Source: Hydractinia symbiolongicarpus (lineage: Eukaryota; Cnidaria; Hydrozoa; Anthoathecata; Hydractiniidae). Taken from it: a DNA stretch of 64,000 nt. The stretch is from the NCBI RefSeq assembly GCF_029227915.1, contig NC_079885.1, positions 30,507,001-30,571,000 on the forward strand, written 5' to 3'. The notes beneath the pieces are model-generated. The model searched no databases. It was not told where the DNA came from and saw nothing but the letters and a program-made list of their open reading frames with translations. Made by a program: the position numbers and the translations under genes. Below, piece by piece: positions 24,871 to 35,429 of the stretch; positions within the stretch are counted from its first letter, which is position 1, and each line of letters opens with the position of its first letter.

Positions 24871-27800
24871 CTGCACCACTAGAACGAATGAGACTTGTAG
24901 TTTTTAAAAATGTTTTCATTTTTAATGAGACGCTTAATGAAAGAGGTTTAATCGCCGGCACACGAAAACCCGCTATTTCCCGTAAATCCCGGGCTTGTCC
25001 CGTATAGTCGAATGTATACAAAGAAAGTACCCTGTGAGTAAACTCATTTCCAGAACGATTTTTAAATTATCTTTTCACCACTAAAACGCATGAGACTTGT
25101 AGTTTTCAAAAGTGTTTTCATTTTTGATGAGACGCTGAATAAAAGAAGTTTAATCGCCGGCAAACGAAAACCCGCGATTTCCCGTAAATCCTGGGCTTGG
25201 CCCGTATAGTTGAATATATCTAAAGAAAGTACCCAGGGAGTAAACTGATTTCCCGAACGATTTTTCAAATTATTTCTGCACCACTAGAACGAATGAGACT
25301 TGTAGTTTTCAAAAATGTTTTCATTTTTAATGAGACGCTTAATGAAAGAGGTTTAATCGCCGGCAAACGAAAACCCGCTATTTCCCGTTAATCCCGGGCT
25401 TGTCCCGTATAGTCGAATGTATACAAAGAAAGTACCCTGTGAGTAAACGCATTTCCAGAACGATTTTTAAATTATCTTTTCACCACTAAAACGCATGAGA
25501 CTTGTAGTTTTCAAAAATGTTTTCATTTTTGATGGGACGGTGAATAAAAGAAGTTTAATCGCTGGCAAACGAAAATCCGCGATTTCCCGTAAATCCCGGA
25601 CTCGGCCCGTATAGTCAAAAGTATACAAAGAAAGTACCCAGGGAGTAAACTCATTTCCCGAACGATTTTTTAAATTATTTTTTCACCACTAAAACGCATG
25701 AGACTTGTAGTTTTCAGAAGTGTTTTCATTTTTGATGAGACGCTTAATGAATGTGGTTTAATGGCCGGAAAACGAAAACCCGCGATTTCCCGTAAATCCC
25801 GGGCTTGGCTCGTATAATGGAATGTATACAAAGAAAGTACCTAGGGAGTAAACTCATTTTTCGAAAGATTTTTAAATTATTTTTTCACCACTAAAACGCA
25901 TGAGACTTGCAGTTTGCAAAAATGTTTTCATTTTTAATGGGACGCTGAATAAAAGAAGTTTAATCGCTGGCAAACGAAAACCCGCGATTTCCCGTAAATC
26001 CCGACTCGGCCCGTATAGTCAAAAGTATACAAAGAAAGTACCCAGGGAGTAAACTCATTTCCCGAACGATTTTTTAAATTACTTTTTCACCACTAAAACG
26101 CATGAGACTTGTAGTTTTCAAAAATGTTTTCATTTTTGATGAGACACTTAATGAAAGAGGTTTAATCGCCGGCAAACGAAAACCCGCGATTTCCCGTAAA
26201 TCCCGGGCTTGGCCCGTATATTCGAATGTATACAAAGAAAGTACCCAGGGAGTAACTCATTTCCCGAACGATTTTTTAAATTATTTTTTCACCACTAAAA
26301 CGCATGAGACTTGTAGGTTTCAAAAATGTTTTTATTTTTGATGAGACGCCTAATGAAAGAGGTTTAATCGCCGGCAAACGAAAACCCGCTATTTCCCGTA
26401 AATCCCGGGCTTGGCCCGTATAGTCGAATGTATACAAAGAAAGTACCCTGTGAGTAAACTCATTTCCAGAACAATTTTTTAAATTATTTTTTCACCACTA
26501 AAACGCATAAGACTTGTAGTTTTCAAAAATGTTTTCATTTTTGATGAGACGCTGAATAAAAGAAGTTTAATCGCCGGCAAACGAAAACCCGCGATTTCCC
26601 CCAAATCCCGGACTCGACCCGAATAGTCAAAAGTATACAAAAAAGTACCCAGGGAGTAAACTCATTTCTCGAACGATTTTTTAAATTATTTTTTCACCAC
26701 TAAAACGCATGAGACTTGTAGGTGTCAAAAATGTTTTCATTTTTGATGAGACGCTTAATGAAAAAGGTTTAATCGCCGGCAAACGAAAACCCGCGATTTC
26801 CCGAAAATCCCGGGCTTGGCCCGTATAGTCGAATGTATACAAAGAAAGTACCCTGTGAGTAAACTCATTTCCAGAACGATTTTTTAAATTATTTTTTCAC
26901 CACTAAAACGCATAAGACTTGTAGTTTTCAAAAATGTTTTCATTTTTGATGAGACGCTGAATAAAAGAAGTTTAATCGCCGGCAAACGAAAACCCGCGAT
27001 TTCCCGTATATCCCGGACTCGGCCCGTATAGTCAAAAGTATACAAAAAAAGTACCCAGGGAGTAAACTCATTTCTCAAACGATTTTTTAAATTTCTTTTT
27101 CACCACTAAAACGCATGAGATTTGTAGTTTTCAAAAATGTTTTCATTTTTGATGGGACGCTGAAAAAAAGAAGTTTAATCGCTGGCAAACGAAAACCCGC
27201 GATTTCCCTTAAGTCCCGGACTCGGCCCGTATAGTCAAAAGTATACAAAGAAAGTACCCAGGGAGTAAACTCATTTCCCGAACGATTTTTTAAATTATTT
27301 TTTCACCACTAAAACGCATGAGACTTGTATTTTTTAAAAATGTTTTCATTTTTGATGAGACGCTTAATGAAAGAGGTTTAATTGCCGGCAAACGAAAACC
27401 CGCGATTTCCCGTAAATCCCGGGCTTAACCCGTATAGTCGAATGTATACAAAGAAAGTACCCAGGGAGTAACTCATTTCCCGAACGATTTTTTAAATTAT
27501 TTTTTCACCACTAAAACGCATAAGACTTGTAGTTTTCAAAAATGTTTTCATTTTTGATGGGACGCTGAATAAAAGAAGTTTAATCGCCGGCACACGAAAA
27601 CCCGCGATTTCCCGTAAATCCCGGACTCGGCCCGTATAGTCAAAAGTATACAAAGAAAGTACCCAGGGAGTAAACTCATTTTCCGAACGTTCTTTTAAAT
27701 TATTTTTTCACCACTAAAACGCATGAGACTTGTAGTTTTCAAAAATATTTTCATTTTTGATGAGACGCTTAATGAAAGAGGTTTAATCGCCGGCAAACGA

Positions 27801-29061
27801 AAACCCGCCATTTCCCGTAAGTCCCGGGCTTGGCCCGTATAGTCGAATGTATACAAAGAGAGTACCCTGTTAGTAAACTCATTTCCAGAACGATTTTTTA
27901 AATTATTTTTTCACCACAAAAACGCATAAGACTTTTAGTTTTCAAAAATGTTTTCATTTTTGATGAGACGCTGAATAAAAGAATTTTAATCGCCGCAAAC
28001 GAAAACCCGCGATTTCCCGTAAATCCCGGGCTTGGCCCGTATAGTCAAAAGTATACAAAGAAAGTACCCAGGGACTAAACACATTTCCCGAACGATTTTT
28101 TAAATTATTTTTTCACCACTAAAACGCATGAGACTTGTAGTTTTCAAAAGTTTTTTCATTTTTGATGAGACGCTGAATAAAAGAAGTTTAATCGCCGGCA
28201 AACGAAAACCCGCGATTTCCCGTAAATCCTGGGCTTGGCCCGTATAGTTGAATGTATCTAAAGAAAGTACCCAGGGAGTAAACTAATTTCCCGAACGATT
28301 TTTCAAATTATTTCTGCACCACTAGAACGAATGAGACTTGTAGTTTTCAAAAATGTTTTCATTTTTGATGAGACGCTTAATGAAAGGAGTTTAATCGCCG
28401 GCAAACAAAAACCCGCGATTTCCCGTAAAGCTCGAGCTTGACCCGTATAGTCGAATGTATACAAAGAAAGTACCCAGGGAGTAAGTCATTTCCCGAACAA
28501 TTTTTTAAATTATTTTTTCACCACTAAAACCCATGAGACTTGTAGGTTTCAAAAATGTTTTCATTTTTAATGAGACGCTAAATAAAAGAATTTTAATCGC
28601 CGGCAAACGAAAACCCGCGATTTCCCGTAAATCCCGGGGTTGGCCCGTATAGTCAAAATTATACAAAGAAAGTACCCAGGGAGTAAACACATTTCCTGAA
28701 CGATTTTTTAAATTATTTATTCACCACTAAAACGCATGAGACTTGTAGTTTTCAAAAGTGTCTTCATTTTTGATGAGACGCTGAATAAAAGAGGTTTAAT
28801 CGCTGGCAAACGAAAACCCGCAATTTCCCGTAAATCCCGGGCTTGGCCCGTATAGTCGAATGTATACAAAGAAAGTACCCTGTGAGTAAACTCATTTCCA
28901 GAACGATTTTTTAAATTATTTTTTTACCACTAAAACGCATAAGACTTGTAGTTTTCAAAAATGTTTTCATTTTTAATGAGACGCTGAATAAAAGAATTTT
29001 AATCGCCGGCAAACGAAAACCCGCGATTTCCCGTAAATCCCGGGCTTAGCCCGTATAGTCA
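24871..29061 (+). repeat. Diverged satellite stretch without clear HOR
   Basis: Monomers of the same family but with many private substitutions and small indels, and no obvious kilobase-scale period. The CTGCACC marker is present at 24871, 25276 and 28314 only. More disorder than in the outer domains is expected at the older edge of an array. The last monomer is cut at 29061, in the middle of TAGTCAAAAGTATAC, by the single-copy insert. Confidence 0.8.
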
Positions 29062-29080
29062 CTAGAAATTAAAAAAAAGG

Positions 29081-29098
29081 TTGCGAAGCATTTCGCAA
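29081..29098 (-). other. 3' terminal hairpin of the Helentron-like element
   Basis: TTGCGAA (29081-29087) and TTCGCAA (29092-29098) form a perfect 7-bp stem with a 4-nt loop. On the minus strand the hairpin is followed by CC, a run of eight T, AATTT and CTAG, 19 nt in all, before the satellite resumes. Half of this stem is also the internal copy of the asymmetric inverted repeat. In Helitron-type transposition the hairpin is thought to mark the end of strand transfer. Confidence 0.75.
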
Positions 29099-31594
29099 GT
29101 TGCAAGCAAAATTAAACTATCCAATACTTTGTCCCTAGCGCTTCTTGTTTAATTGGCGCTAATATCTTCCGAAATACATCAAAATTGAATATCATATAGA
29201 AGAACCCTGGGGACGAGGTAGGAAAATGAACGCTCTGCGGAACAATTCGTTGCTCAAAAACATTTTTTTTGCGAATAGACTGCGCGAGTATTTGATGTGC
29301 GTGGGATATTCTTTTCAAAATGTGCGAGAAAATTAGATTACGCGAAACTAACAAAAACGAATAACGCGTGTTAAAATTTTGTACCGCCTTTTCCCACAGA
29401 ATGGTAAAAGTAAAGAGCGCAATACAAAATTACACTTTTAGCAGTATTCCGAAAGATATGTGATACATCGAGTTGTACTACCCGCAGAAGTTGGTCCTAA
29501 CGTTAACGATTTCGTAAATGACCTCACAACAAAACAGTATTTTTTTCACGTAAAAATACCGGCAGTAGAAGCCACAGAATCTGCTGGAACGAATTTCGAA
29601 AACTCACGGGAAACAATTAAAACAAAAACAAACAAATCAAAACAGTTTTTTAACTTTATCAAGATTTATTAAATAGCTTCAAATTTGGGCAGAAAAACAA
29701 TAACGGATTCGCCTTCTTTTCACCACACGCATTAGAAGATTACATCACACACTCCTATTGTACACAATCTAAAAGAAAAAGAAAACATTTTCATATAGTA
29801 AAGCTTCCAGTGCCTTTAAGGGATGGCCAAGTCAATGGAATTGAAAGCACTGTTTTTCATCTTATAAATAATTAAGGCTAATTCGAAAAAGTATAAAAGA
29901 AAAAAACTAAACAATTTGGCAACTTTACTAATTTTATACGCAAAGTTCCAACCATACCAACAGTTTCCAAATCTGACAAAATAATTTTAGAAGTGTTTAT
30001 TTTTTCAGAATTTGATTGATGCAAGGCCAAGGAAAATTAAATAAGTTTATTGTCCTAGACCCATTAAAAAACATATGCTTCTCATCATTCGGTTTTTTTT
30101 CAACCAACATTAATGTAATCACCCAGAGGAAATTATAATGTCTCTTGTGTGTGTTTTAGAAGCTGAGTACACAAATACACAAATATTACAAGTGCTGAAC
30201 TTTGGCAATCATATTTTGCAATCAGACCCATTTAAAAACTATGCTGAACCATGTCAATTATTAAATCCAGCACTAATAGAAAAGCACCTTGGATAGGATT
30301 CTTTGTTGGGCGAATAAAATGACTGACAAATGGTTTATCGTGAATGAAATAGTAATTTTTACACAAATAATTTAAAAAATAATGAACTTTGTTATGTGGG
30401 TTGTTCTCAAACACACGTGGGCGGTGGACAAAAAACTGTGATGTAATTTCTTTTGGTCTATTATTCCTGAGAATATTCTAAAATAAGAGGGTGTCAATAA
30501 GCTGCAAACAGCCACATATATAAGGGCGAGTTCGGGCAACTTTTCCAATTAAATTAGTGATTGTCTTCCAAAACCGCCCGCACTTTCCCGAACTTGCCTG
30601 GAGCATTTTTAAAATTCAATTCCTTGTAACATACCTTGTGGACGATAGTTGGAAAAAGATGCTTTAAGAGAAAGAAGTTAATAAAAATTAAAAGTTATTT
30701 ATCAAGTAAATTTTATCAAAAACCATCAAAAACAGTTCTTTTAAGAACTTTACTACCACATAGTTTACTTTATGGTCTATGCAGGTTTTTTCGGGTGAAT
30801 ACTTCAATTTTTTTGCAAAACGCTAAATTTGCCCAAAAACGCCTGCACGTTATACGGCGTATGCAGCTTATCAGCACCCTTGTTCTAAAATTACAAGCAG
30901 TTTCGAAGATTCCCACGCCGTTTAGAGGACGTGGTGCGGCTTGAGCATCCTTGAAGTTCTGTTTAATGACAGTTTTAATGTTTTAATGTCGTTTTAAACC
31001 TTGTTCTTAGGGAGGGTGTACGGAAAACTAATTCCTATTGACAATTACATTGCTGTTGGTTTGATAGCAAAAGTGGATATTTTTTTAATTACTGAAACAG
31101 GTTACTTATATAATAAATAAAAAATGATAAAAAAACGGTTGGTCAGCTGCTCACTCTAGCGCCCAGAGCTATTTGTTTTGTCTGCGCCCTAGCTACAGCT
31201 TTTCCTATATCTGGCTATCAGTTAGGTAGTAATACAGCTTCTCCATATGTATTCTACAAATTACTTTCAATTCTTTTATACAAAACTGAGCTCTAGCTAG
31301 CTAGCTACCTTTCGTGTGATTAAGCCTTACCTTGATTTGAATAAAACCAATTAAAATTGATAATATTGTATTCTTACATCCTCTTAGAAACAATAAAATA
31401 AAACACAGCTCGGCGCGTTATAATTGTACAAATTACTTCAATTTTTCTTTAGGAAAGGGTACCTTACACAGGAGCTTTCCAATCCAACTAAAATCTCCAG
31501 AAAAAGCACAGCAACAAAAAAGCTTAAAATACACAAGTAAAGTCGATTAGAAACAGGACTAGCAATAAATTTTTTCAAATGAAGAAAACCGTTT

Positions 31595-31637
31595 TAATAC
31601 TATTATATTTCATTAAAATACAACTATAATAGTATTA
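31595..31637. repeat. 13-bp perfect inverted repeat with 17-nt loop
   Basis: TAATACTATTATA (31595-31607) is matched by its exact reverse complement TATAATAGTATTA (31625-31637). It lies in the AT-rich interior of the insert and could form a cruciform or be a footprint of a small nested element. No function is inferred. Confidence 0.8.
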
Positions 31638-31824
31638 GAAGCAAAATTGCGAAGTAATTAATTAATTATTTATACCATAATTAGCTATAATACAAAGAAA
31701 TAAGGCATATTTTGGGTCTGTAAAATATACGTGTCTAAAATGCCGACTACCGTTTCTTGTTCACGGCATATTCCTCTTTGTGTGTTCAAGTTCGGCGGAC
31801 GTATAATCCGGACCAAAAGACGGA

Positions 31825-31857
31825 GGGGGGGTCAAAATCCGGGGGTGGGGGGGGGGG
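31825..31857 (+). other. G-tract cluster, potential G-quadruplex
   Basis: Runs of 7 G (31825-31831), 5 G (31841-31845) and 11 G (31847-31857) lie within 33 bp, the last two separated by a single T. This is the only such cluster in the window and stands out in AT-rich DNA. It lies about 260 bp inside the 5' end of the Helentron-like element. The long run could be a polymerase slippage or sequencing-length error. Confidence 0.75.
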
Positions 31858-32109
31858 TACGAGCCGTACTTATTGCATTTTTTACTAAACTTATACTTTA
31901 ACCCCTCGGTCCAAACTTATTTGTTTTATTAGAAAAAAAAATACCCTAGCTTTATGTGCAAAGATATCAGTCCTATTTCTTTACGCTGATTTTATATGAT
32001 TTTTTTTCTATCGAAATTTTGAGAATCTCAATAATTCTCTTGGTATACCTCGCGTGTAGCAAACGTGCTCCACAATTTCGCTTCGCTCGCTTCGCTCGCA
32101 AAGCTCAAT

Positions 32110-32119
32110 TGCTTCGCAA
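32110..32119 (-). repeat. 5' terminal inverted repeat of the Helentron-like element
   Basis: TGCTTCGCAA on the plus strand, the exact reverse complement of TTGCGAAGCA at 29081-29090. It lies directly against the satellite. Just inside it (32082-32099) is the 9-bp direct repeat TTCGCTCGC twice, which shares the GCGAAGCG character of the terminus. Confidence 0.75.
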
Positions 32120-32749
32120 AAAGTATACAAAGAAAGTACCCAGGGAGTAAACACCTTTCCCGAACGATTTTTTAAATTATTTTTTCACCACTAAAACGCA
32201 TGAGACTTGGAGTTTTCAAAAGTGTTTTCATTTTTGATGAGACGCTGAATAAAAGAAGTTTAATCGCCGGCAAACGAAAACCCGCGATTTCCCGTAAATC
32301 CCGGGCTTGGCCCGTATAGTTGAATGAATCTAAAGAAAGTACCCAGGGAGTAAACTCATTTCCCGAACGATTTTTTAAATTATTTTTTCACCACTAAAAC
32401 GCATGAGACTTGTAGTTTTCAAAAAGGTTTTCATTTTTGATGAGACTCTTAATAAAAGTAGTTTAATCGCCGGCAAACGAAAACCCGCGATTTCCGGTAA
32501 ATACCGGGCTTGGCCCGTATAGTTAAAAGTATACAAAGAAAGTACCCAGGGTGTAAACTCATTTCCCGAACGATTTTTTAATTTATTTTTTCACCACTAA
32601 AACGCATGAGACTTGTAGTTTTCAAAAAGGTTTTCATTTTTGATGAGACTCTTAATAAAAGTAGTTTAATCGCCGGCAAACGAAAACCCGCGATTTCCCG
32701 TAAATCCCGGGCTTGGCCCGTATAGTTGAATGTATACAAAGAAAGTACC
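32120..32749 (+). repeat. Satellite, F orientation, right side of the insert
   Basis: About three monomers in the same orientation and phase as the left array. The first begins AAAGTATACAAAG, exactly where the left array stops, and continues with the sub-type order seen near 28.0-28.3 kb (AAACACxTTTCCC, CAAAAGTG, then TTGAATGxATCTAAAG). This shows that the array was continuous before the insertion. The last monomer stops at AAGTACC. Confidence 0.92.
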
Positions 32750-32805
32750 ACATTATATATTAAATTATAGATTATAGATTATAGATTATAGATTAGAGAA
32801 TTATA
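32750..32805 (+). repeat. AT-rich heptamer linker at orientation switch, copy 1
   Basis: A 56-bp stretch made of ATTATAG heptamers (about four perfect copies plus degenerate ones), absent from ordinary monomers. On its left the satellite is F, on its right R. Identical linkers recur at 35374 and 37794, so it marks the hinge of a duplicated module. Confidence 0.93.
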
Positions 32806-34794
32806 GATTAAACTTCTTTTATTCAGCGTCTCATAAAAAATGAAAACATTTTTGAAAACTACAAATCTCATGCGTTTTAGTTGTGAAAAAATAATTTAAA
32901 AAGTCTTTCGAAAAATGAGTTTACTCCCTGTGTACTTTCTTTGTATACATTCGACTATACGGGCCAAGCCCGGGATTTACGGGAAATCGCGGGTTTTCGT
33001 TTTCCGGCCATTAAACCACTTTCATTAAGCGTCTCATCAAAAATGAAAACATTTCTGAAAACTAGAAGTCTCATGCGTTTTAGTGGTGAAAAAAAAATTT
33101 AAAAAATCGTTCGGGAAATGAGTTTACTCCCTGGGTACTTTCTTAGTATACTTTTGACTATACGGGCCGAGTCCGGATTTACGGGAAATCGCGGGTTTTC
33201 GTTTGCCGGCGATTAAACTTCTTTTATTCAGTGTGTCATCAAAAATGAAAACATTTTTAAAAACTGCAAGTCTTATGGGCTTTAGTGGTGAAATAATAAT
33301 TTAAAAAATCGTTCGGGAAATGAGTTTACTCCCTGGGTACTTTCTTTGTATACTTTTGACTATACGGGCCGAGTACGGGATTTACGGGAAATCGCAGGTT
33401 TCCGTTTGCCGGCGATTAAACTTCTTTTATTCAGTGTCTCATCAAAAATGAAAACATTTTTAAAAACTGCAAGTCTTATGGGCTTTAGTGGTGAAATAAT
33501 AATTTAAAAAATCGTTCGGGAAATGAGTTTACTCCCTGGGTACTTTCTTTGTATACTTTTGACTATACGGGCCGAGTACGGGATTTACGGGAAATCGCAG
33601 GTTTCCGTTTGCCGGCGATTAAACTTCTTTTATTCAGCGTCTCATCAAAAATGAAAACATTTTTGAAAACTACAAGTCTCATGCGTTTTAGTGGTGAAAA
33701 GATAATTTTAAAAATCGTTCTGGAAATGAGTTTACTCACAGGGTACTTTCTTTGTATACATTCGACTATACGGGCCAAGCCCGGGATTTACGGGAAATCG
33801 CAGGTTTCCGTTTGCCGGCGATTAAACTTCTTTTATTCAGCGTCTCATCAAAAATGAAAACATTTTTGAAAACTACAAGTCTCATGCGTTTTAGTGGTGA
33901 AAAGATAATTTAAAAAATCGTTCTGGAAATGAGTTTACTCCCAGGGTACTTTCTTTGTATACATTCGACTATACGGGCCGAGCCCGGGATTTACGGGAAA
34001 TGGCGGGTTTTCCTTTGCCGGCGATTAAACTTCTTTTTTTCAGCGTCTCATCAAAAATGAAAACACTTTTGAAAACTACAAGTCTCATGCGTTTTAGTGG
34101 TGAAAAAAAAAATTAAAAAATCGTTCGGGAAATGTGTTTACTCCTTGGGTACTTTCTTTGTATACATTTGACTATACGGGCCAAGCCTGGGATTTACGGG
34201 AAATCGCGGGTTTTCGTTTGCCGGCGATTAAAATTCTTTTATTCAGCGTCCCATCAAAAATGAAAACATTTTTGAAAACTACAAGTCTTATGCGTTTTAG
34301 TGGTGAAAAAATAATTTAAAAAATCGTTCTGAAAATGAGTTTACTCACAGGGTACTTTCTTTGTATACATTCGACTATACGGGCCAAGCCCAGGATTTAC
34401 GGGAAATCGCGGTTTTTCGTTTGCCGGCGATTAAACCTCTTTCATTAAGCGTCTCATCAAAAATGAAAACATTTTTGAAACCTACAAGTCTCATGCGTTT
34501 TAGTGGTGAAAAAATAATTTAAAAAATCGTTCGGGAAATGAGTTTACTCACAGGGTACTTTCTTTGTATACATTCGACTATACGGGCCAAGCCCGGGATT
34601 TACGGGAAATCGCGGGTTTTCGTTTGCCGGCGATTAAACCTCTTTCATTAAGCGTCTCATCAAAAATGAAAACATTTTTAAAAACTACAAGTCTCATGCG
34701 TTTTAGTGGTGAAAAAATAACTTAAAAAATCGTTCGGGAAATGAGTTTACTCCCTGGGTACTTTCATTGTATACTTTTGATTATACGGGCCGAG
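32806..34794 (-). repeat. Satellite, R orientation, module 1
   Basis: About ten monomers in reverse orientation, starting GATTAAACTTCTTTTATT. Two consecutive monomers (from about 33228 and 33430) share the rare form AAAACTGCAAGTCTTATGGGC, a local one-monomer duplication that module 2 lacks. The segment ends at GGGCCGAG, where it meets forward satellite. Confidence 0.92.
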
Positions 34795-35373
34795 TTTAAA
34801 TTATTTTTTCACCACTAAAACGCATGAGACTTGTAGTTTTCAAAAAGGTTTTCATTTTTGATGAGACTCTTAATAAAAGAAGTTTAATCGCCGGCAAACG
34901 AAAACCCGCGATTTCCGGTAAATACCGGGCTTGGCCCGTATAGTTAAAAGTATACAAAGAAAGTACCCAGGGTGTAAACTCATTTCCCGAACGATTTTTT
35001 AAATTATTTTTTCACCACTAAAACGCATGAGACTTGTAGTTTTCAAAAAGGTTTTCATTTTTGATGAGACTCTTAATAAAAGTAGTATAATCGCCGGCAA
35101 ACGAAAACCCGCGATTTCCGGTAAATACCGGGCTTGGCCCGTATAGTTAAAAGTATACAAAGAAAGTACCCAGGGTGTAAACTCATTTCCCGAACGATTT
35201 TTTAAATTATTTTTTCACCACTAAAACGCATGAGACTTGTAGTTTTCAAAAAGGTTTTCATTTTTGATGAGACTCTTATTAAAAGTAGTTTAATCGCCGG
35301 CAAACGAAAACCCGCGATTTCCCGTAAATCCCGGGCTTGGCCCGTATAGTTGAATGTATACAAAGAAAGTACC
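34795..35373 (+). repeat. Satellite, F orientation, module 2
   Basis: About 2.9 monomers in forward orientation, joined to the preceding reverse satellite at CCGAG/TTTAAATTATTTT with no linker. They share the rare changes CAAAAAGGTTTTC, GAGACTCTTAATAAAAG and ATTTCCGGTAAATACCGGG with the 32.4-32.7 kb segment, so this is a duplicate of that segment and not an independent inversion. Confidence 0.92.
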
Positions 35374-35429
35374 ACATTATATATTAAATTATAGATTATA
35401 GATTATAGATTATAGATTAGAGAATTATA
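35374..35429 (+). repeat. AT-rich heptamer linker, copy 2
   Basis: Identical to the copy at 32750, from CATTATATATT to GAATTATA, 2624 bp further on. Forward satellite lies to the left and reverse satellite to the right. Confidence 0.93.

Larger units (their letters stand above)
1..29061 (+). repeat. Satellite array, left, F orientation (~203-bp monomer)
   Basis: Uninterrupted head-to-tail copies of one AT-rich monomer. Successive starts of the phrase TTTAATCGCCGG fall at 1, 203, 405, 608 and 810, giving a 202-203 bp period that holds across the whole interval. Other fixed landmarks in each unit are CACCACTAAAACGCATGAG, GTATACAAAGAAAGTA and CATTTTTGATG. Copies differ by a few percent. Several sub-types recur: one ends CTTAATGAAAGAGG with CCCGGGCTTGG, one ends CTGAATAAAAGAAG with CCCGGACTCGG, and one carries CTGCACCACTAGAACGAATG. 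These sub-types are arranged in higher-order repeats described separately. No gene is visible. The array continues past position 1, so its full length is unknown. Centromeric or pericentromeric location is inference only. Confidence 0.98.
29099..32076. other. Interior of the insert: no recognisable gene
   Basis: About 3 kb of AT-rich DNA with no similarity to the satellite. The longest open frames are 102 codons (30636-30944, plus), 80 codons (29112-29354, minus), 70 codons (29460-29672, plus) and 60 codons (30232-30414, minus). None shows a motif I recognise, none is linked by obvious splice signals to another, and lengths are within chance for this composition. A TATATAAG string at 30517-30524 is a possible but unsupported core promoter element. 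No tRNA-like or snRNA-like fold was noticed. Confidence 0.6.
29062..32119 (-). mobile_element. Putative non-autonomous Helitron2/Helentron-like element, 3058 bp
   Basis: A single-copy AT-rich segment sits inside one satellite monomer. On the minus strand it begins TTGCGAAGCAATTG (right end, 32119) and ends in a hairpin, a T-rich tail and CTAG (left end, 29062). The inverted repeat TTGCGAAGCA is terminal at the 5' end but 19 nt internal at the 3' end. Removing the segment rejoins TAGTCA with AAAGTATAC and restores an intact monomer, with no target-site duplication and insertion between two T residues. Asymmetric terminal inverted repeats, a 3' hairpin and T-T insertion are described for Helitron2/Helentron elements and their non-autonomous derivatives. 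The 3' CTAG also fits the CTRR end of canonical Helitrons, but the 5' TC of those is absent. No Rep/helicase coding region is recognisable, so transposition would depend on proteins encoded elsewhere. The boundary can shift by one or a few bases because of the run of A. Confidence 0.65.

Noticed and set aside
26102-26341. 79-codon plus-strand open frame in the left array
   Set aside because: Consists wholly of satellite sequence and exists because of local base changes removing stops.
723-28690. Reverse-strand open frames of about 61-73 codons in many left-array monomers (and plus-strand ones in the right array)
   Set aside because: They track the satellite orientation, differ mainly by where a variant creates ATG, and variation does not appear to avoid amino-acid changes. 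A 203-bp unit cannot maintain a frame through the array. Treated as repeat by-products, not genes.
1-29061. CRISPR-like repeat array
   Set aside because: The whole 203-bp unit repeats without unique spacers; this is satellite DNA.
29112-29672. 80-codon (minus) and 70-codon (plus) open frames near the left end of the insert
   Set aside because: No motif of Rep, helicase, endonuclease or any other family I recognise; opposite strands and short.
30517-30524. TATATAAG as a TATA box
   Set aside because: AT-rich background and no convincing downstream gene or transcript evidence; AGTTCGGG/CCCGAACT just downstream is only an 8-bp dyad.
30636-30944. 102-codon open frame in the single-copy insert
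   Set aside because: No recognisable domain, basic and low-complexity in its first part, no supporting promoter or splice context; within chance for 3 kb of AT-rich sequence.
31294-31307. TAGCTAGCTAGCTA palindromic simple repeat
   Set aside because: Short simple repeat with no context suggesting a function.
29062-32119. Canonical Helitron, LTR retrotransposon or DDE DNA transposon as the identity of the insert
   Set aside because: No 5' TC after A as in canonical Helitrons, no long terminal direct repeats, and no target-site duplication with symmetric terminal inverted repeats.
31956-32150. 64-codon open frame crossing the element/satellite boundary
   Set aside because: It runs through the element terminus into satellite, so it is an accident of the insertion.
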